Positions 61,489 through 64,000 of a stretch of DNA of 64,000 nt are shown in pieces. The first letter of the stretch is position 1, and every line of letters begins with the position of its first letter. A program made the position numbers and the translations under genes. The stretch is from contig JAKNSD010000060.1 in assembly GCA_023525715.1 (NCBI GenBank), positions 315,001-379,000 on the forward strand, in the 5' to 3' direction. A model generated the notes under the pieces. It ran no database searches, was not told where the DNA came from, and saw only the letters and a program-made list of their open reading frames with translations. The stretch is from Cichorium intybus (taxonomy: Eukaryota; Streptophyta; Magnoliopsida; Asterales; Asteraceae).

Positions 61489-62541
61489 TAGTTGTAAGAC
61501 CCGTGTATTACACGGGATGATATAAAAATATATAAATTATGAATATGTAAACATTTATATTTAAAAAAACAATACTATCGTGGTCATTTTGTATAATTAT
61601 CAACAACTATGTAAACAGAGTGAAAGGAAGTTAGATACAACCCAATACAAAACCTAAAAATAAACTAAGCAAAAGAAAGAAAGAAATAAGGATCGAAGAA
61701 CACAAGCATCGGTAATTTTATCAAAAAAATTGAACCTAAAACACGAAGATATTGAACCTAGTGAAGCAAACAATATGATTTAGGGCTAAAAGTCATCTAG
61801 CCAATACATCAACCAAAACAAAACAAACATGGTTCAAGCAAAACAAAACGATTTAGGTCAAGAAATTGAAAAATAGAACAAAAAATCGATCAGGTTTAAG
61901 TGTTAATAACTAAAGTAGAGAGAAAATTACAAGCCAATACATCAAGCAAAACAAAGCAATTTAATGCTTAGAATTTTCTGATTTATGTGAGTTCTCTTCT
62001 ATATTTCCAAATTTCTCCGGGTTTCTTATCCTATCCTAATAAATAAGTAACTTAAAGCCACATGTCACAACCATATTCATTTGGCCACATGTCATTTTCT
62101 CATGATTTTGAATTTCCCTAAAAATTAAAAAGTTCATTAATGTTCTTTCTAAAAAATAAAAATTCATTAATGTGCTTTTATGAAGGTATTTTATTATATG
62201 TACTAACATTTGTAGCGTAATTATGTTGCCATAATGCGATTACTAATTTTGTTAATCTTAATAATCTCTTTAAGATTGCTAAAAATAAAATTAGCAATCT
62301 TAAAGAGATTATTAAGATTAACAAAATTAGTAATCGCATTATGGCAACATAATTACGCTACAAATGTTAGTACATATAATAAAATACCTTCATAAAAGCA
62401 CATTAATGAATTTTTATTTTTTAGAAATAACATTAATGAACTTTTTAATTTTTAGGGAAATTCAAAATCATGAGAAAATGACATGTGGCCAAATTAATAT
62501 GGTTGTGACATGTGGCTTTAAGTTACTTATTTATTAGGATA

Positions 62542-62544
<3 letters not shown>
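61487..62544 (-). mobile_element. Small Helitron with an internal inverted copy of its own 5' end
   Basis: On the minus strand the 3' end has the hairpin CCCGTGTAATACACGGG (61500-61516), then TCTTACAA and CTAGT (61487-61491). The 5' end is TCCTATCCTAATAAATAAGT at 62544. Both ends adjoin TA repeats. Within it, 62029-62283 and 62292-62544 are inverted repeats of about 255 bp with only a few differences, so the 5' terminus occurs twice. The remaining interior is non-coding. Confidence 0.78.
62029..62544. repeat. Near-perfect inverted repeat, ~255-bp arms, 8-base loop
   Basis: Arms 62029-62283 and 62292-62544 around AAATAAAA. The innermost part reads AAGATTGCTAA/TTAGCAATCTT and the outermost part TCCTATCCTAATAAATAAG on the left arm. 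I see only a few mismatches or small indels. A transcript across it would fold into a long hairpin. Confidence 0.93.

Positions 62545-62622
<78 letters not shown>
62545..62622. repeat. (TA)n array between Helitron and LTR
   Basis: About 78 bp of pure TA. Confidence 0.96.
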
Positions 62623-62626
<4 letters not shown>

Positions 62627-62634
62627 AGAGAAAA

Positions 62635-62976
62635 TGTGTTATAAATAATAATATCAAGGAAACCCAATAAAACTACATTAGGATTCAAGACAAGAAACTT
62701 GTATAAACCACAAATAACCAAAATAACTCTTTGATTAATAGATTGGAAAATATAACTCAAACAACCAATCTAATGTTAATACAACCCTGTGTTTCTGTAC
62801 TTTGTTAACTGCCTAGACTAGTGTTTAAATACCTCAACTAGAACATAACACGTTTCTAGTTATAATGATAAACACAGATGGACAGTTGGACAATCACATG
62901 TTGAGATTGGATCTTGCCTCCCACATGTGGCTTAGCTGTTTCTGTCCCCTGCCACATGAGGTTAGAGATTCCAACA
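62635..62976 (-). repeat. 3' LTR of the gag-only element
   Basis: About 342 bp reading TGTTGGAATCTC... to ...TTATAACACA on the minus strand, so it has the expected TG...CA borders. A GGTATTTAAACAC TATA-like box is near 62828. The purine-rich tract next to its start is the expected plus-strand primer. The 3' end is placed by the CA and is less certain. Confidence 0.68.
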
Positions 62977-62991
62977 ATCACCCCCGAATCT

Positions 62992-64000
62992 CTAAGTCCT
63001 TCTAGAGACTTCCTCGTCAAAAAATACGGCTTCGTGTAAAAATACGGCTTCATCGGTATCATCTTGTTCGATAAAATGGCTTTCTTGGAATTTTTGAAGT
63101 CTTTCGGGACATTTAGACGCGTAATGGCCCGGTTTATCGCATCTGTAACAAATAACTTTTGACATATCTTTTTTCGGGTTTCGATTCGAGTCCGAATTTG
63201 AATTGGAATAATTTTTGGGCTTGTTATTGTTCTGGGCCGAACTGGGCCGATTTTCTCTTGGGGCTAACCCACTAGGTCCTGCTGACCCGGATCCACCACC
63301 CGATCCACTTGATCCATTCCGGTTAAAGGTCCCTGATTCGGTGCTATTAGAAGAACCCGATCCTCCCTTTTGTTTTCCCCAATTCGTCTTCCCCGATGAT
63401 CCAGTCACACCACCGCCGTCGTTTCTCCATCCACTACCACCGGTCGATCGGGTGAACATCACCATCACCTGTCCTCCCTCTCCGCCATCTTCCTCCTTCA
63501 CCCTTTCTTCGTACGCCTTCAACCAACCGACTACGTCCTCGAAGCCAACTGATTTCAGATCGAGCAGTTGTTCGAGTGAAGCTACAATGTGAATGAATTT
63601 GCGAGGCAGGGATTTGAGGAACTTCTTCACCATCTTCGATTCTTCAATCGATTCTCCTAGGGCCGATGATTGAGAAGCAATTTCGGACATCTTCCCGGTG
63701 AAGGAGTCAAAGGTCTCCGACTCCATCATCTTCAATCGATCGAACTCCGCAGATAAGGTTTGCGATCTTGCTTCTTTTACCCTATCGGCCCCTACATGGC
63801 GAGCCTTGATCGATTCCCACAGAGTCTTCCCCGAATCAGTGTCACCGATTTGCATGATCAGTGATTCGGGGATTGCTTGATACAAGAGTCCCATGGCCAG
63901 AAAATCTTTATCCTCATTCTTCTCTGTTCTTGAGTCAATCACGGTCCACACTTTGTGGATTCGGAGTACTACTTTCATTCTTAAAGCCCATACTGTGTAA
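62992..64000 (-). CDS. Ty1-copia-type Gag, 5'-partial (UBN2 domain, zinc knuckle)
   Basis: Open from the right window edge to TGA next to 62992. In-frame codons upstream of the first ATG (63978) read TVWALR, matching the usual gag start context, so the true start is outside the window. The N-terminal half is the UBN2 gag-like helical domain (MKVVLRIHKVWTVID, TLWESIKARHVGADRVKEAR, LKSLPRKFIHIVASLE). Then come a Gly/Ser/Asn-rich linker and a CCHC zinc knuckle CYRCDKPGHYASKC, and a short acidic tail that ends EEVSRRT. It would form the virus-like particle and bind RNA. It is uninterrupted, with an independent stop codon and no pol fusion. Confidence 0.9.
   Translation of the reverse strand, partial: YTVWALRMKVVLRIHKVWTVIDSRTEKNEDKDFLAMGLLYQAIPESLIMQIGDTDSGKTLWESIKARHVGADRVKEARSQTLSAEFDRLKMMESETFDSFTGKMSEIASQSSALGESIEESKMVKKFLKSLPRKFIHIVASLEQLLDLKSVGFEDVVGWLKAYEERVKEEDGGEGGQVMVMFTRSTGGSGWRNDGGGVTGSSGKTNWGKQKGGSGSSNSTESGTFNRNGSSGSGGGSGSAGPSGLAPRENRPSSAQNNNKPKNYSNSNSDSNRNPKKDMSKVICYRCDKPGHYASKCPERLQKFQESHFIEQDDTDEAVFLHEAVFFDEEVSRRT

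Larger units (their letters stand above)
62635..64000 (-). mobile_element. Ty1-copia-type gag-only LTR element (left half in window)
   Basis: The minus strand enters from the right edge with a gag reading frame, then a purine-rich TCGGGGGTGAT, then an LTR (62976-62635). No protease, integrase, reverse transcriptase or RNase H lies between gag and the 3' LTR. The 5' LTR and primer binding site would be beyond the right edge. Confidence 0.75.

Overview
This is nuclear DNA of a flowering plant, almost certainly a eudicot. Both recognisable genes have plant-type introns, and the rest is AT-rich and dominated by plant transposon families: L1-type LINEs, tRNA-derived SINEs, Helitrons, MULE, PIF/Harbinger, hAT and Ty1-copia. 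The LINE protein style and the repeats suggest Asteraceae, but that is a weak inference. About 25 long (TA)n arrays make up roughly 3.3 kb of the window.

Layout. 1-12.1 kb is a chain of five related LINE copies, each ending at a (TA)n array. One (4.27-9.96 kb) is essentially full length, with an RRM-type ORF1 broken by a single stop codon and an uninterrupted 1228-residue ORF2. 12.1-12.45 kb is a SINE. 12.7-16.9 kb is AT-rich DNA with a 490-bp tandem duplication and a minisatellite. 16.97-18.42 kb is a Pack-MULE with ~200-bp terminal inverted repeats, a 9-bp target duplication and a captured Agenet-domain gene fragment. 19.1-26.2 kb holds nested Helitron-like ends and an LTR-like stretch. 26.3-27.7 kb is microsatellite and minisatellite. 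29.2-31.8 kb has two small TIR elements and a SINE.

Gene island (32.9-42.1 kb, minus strand, no long TA arrays). A complete six-exon CGR2/CGR3-type Golgi pectin methyltransferase gene (260 aa) is followed by a complete seven-exon squalene epoxidase gene (536 aa). A decayed Harbinger transposon, itself split by a retroposon with a 15-bp target duplication, lies between them. Upstream of the squalene epoxidase gene is a structurally complete 1.9-kb PIF/Harbinger element with a disabled transposase.

Right part. 45-47.5 kb has a second SINE family (two copies), a hAT MITE with an exact 8-bp target duplication, and a patch of template-switch filler DNA. 48.1-60.4 kb has three Helitrons. One carries fragments of two host genes (a G3BP-like NTF2 protein and a bromodomain protein); another carries a betaine-aldehyde-dehydrogenase-like fragment. 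54.7-56.4 and 60.6-62.6 kb are again (TA)n-rich, with two more SINE copies, a foldback MITE, and a small Helitron containing a near-perfect ~255-bp inverted repeat. The right edge holds a Ty1-copia-type gag ORF lying directly against a 3' LTR, i.e. a gag-only element.

No prokaryotic operon, CRISPR array, rRNA or functional tRNA gene was seen. The most unusual structures are the chain of non-LTR elements in (TA)n arrays, the two-gene Helitron, the Helitron hairpin, the gag-only LTR element, and the filler patch near 47.1 kb.
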